From NCBI GenBank assembly GCA_903893335.1, contig CAITLX010000503.1, forward strand, positions 1 to 8,733: a stretch of DNA of 8,733 bases. The letters are read 5' to 3'. Positions 7,666 through 8,733 of this stretch are shown piece after piece. The notes beneath the pieces are model-generated. The model saw nothing but the letters and a program-made list of their open reading frames with translations. It ran no database searches and was not told where the DNA came from. Position 1 is the first letter of the stretch, and every line of letters starts with the position of its first letter. The stretch comes from an uncultured delta proteobacterium. Its GTDB lineage: Bacteria; Myxococcota_A; Polyangia; Polyangiales; Polyangiaceae. Made by a program: the position numbers and the translations under genes.

Positions 7666-8733
<1,068 letters not shown>

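Overview
The window is very GC-rich, with codon third positions that are almost all G or C. It carries six protein-coding genes packed with short gaps, and I see no RNA genes, insertion sequences, CRISPR arrays or phage genes. The style points to a myxobacterium-like member of Myxococcota (Polyangia or a relative). The indicators are a surface lipoprotein with a Gly/Asp-rich linker and 12-cysteine modules, a cyclic-nucleotide-binding domain fused to a secretion/pilus ATPase, and a TPR-like partner. This assignment is inference from gene style, not a database match.

Layout. (1) 3-1919 (+): a lipoprotein whose first codons lie before the window. It has a lipobox, a low-complexity linker, two tandem 12-cysteine modules and a C-terminal domain resembling a beta-propeller. 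(2) 1920-1970: a convergent gap holding a perfect 8-bp inverted repeat, probably a terminator. (3) 4130-1971 (-): queE followed by guaB, likely one transcription unit. The first makes 7-carboxy-7-deazaguanine in the queuosine/preQ0 pathway, which starts from GTP. The second is IMP dehydrogenase, which feeds GTP synthesis. A small hairpin lies between them. (4) 4131-4237: the divergent intergenic region between queE and the next gene. (5) 4238-7641 (+): a two-gene unit joined by a GTGA start/stop overlap. The first gene is a GspE/PilB-type ATPase with an N-terminal CRP-like cyclic-nucleotide-binding domain. The second is a helical-repeat protein with a C-terminal domain of the same class. No other secretion or pilus genes are present. 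(6) 7666-8733 (-): a PQQ-dependent glucose/sorbosone dehydrogenase family protein, convergent with the two-gene unit and cut by the window end.

The most unusual element is the two-gene unit. A complete secretion-type hexameric ATPase carries a cyclic-nucleotide-type sensor where relatives such as MshE carry a c-di-GMP-binding segment. It is translationally coupled to a repeat protein bearing a second such domain, whose phosphate-binding arginine appears lost. The other genes are housekeeping (guaB, queE) or common envelope/secreted families.
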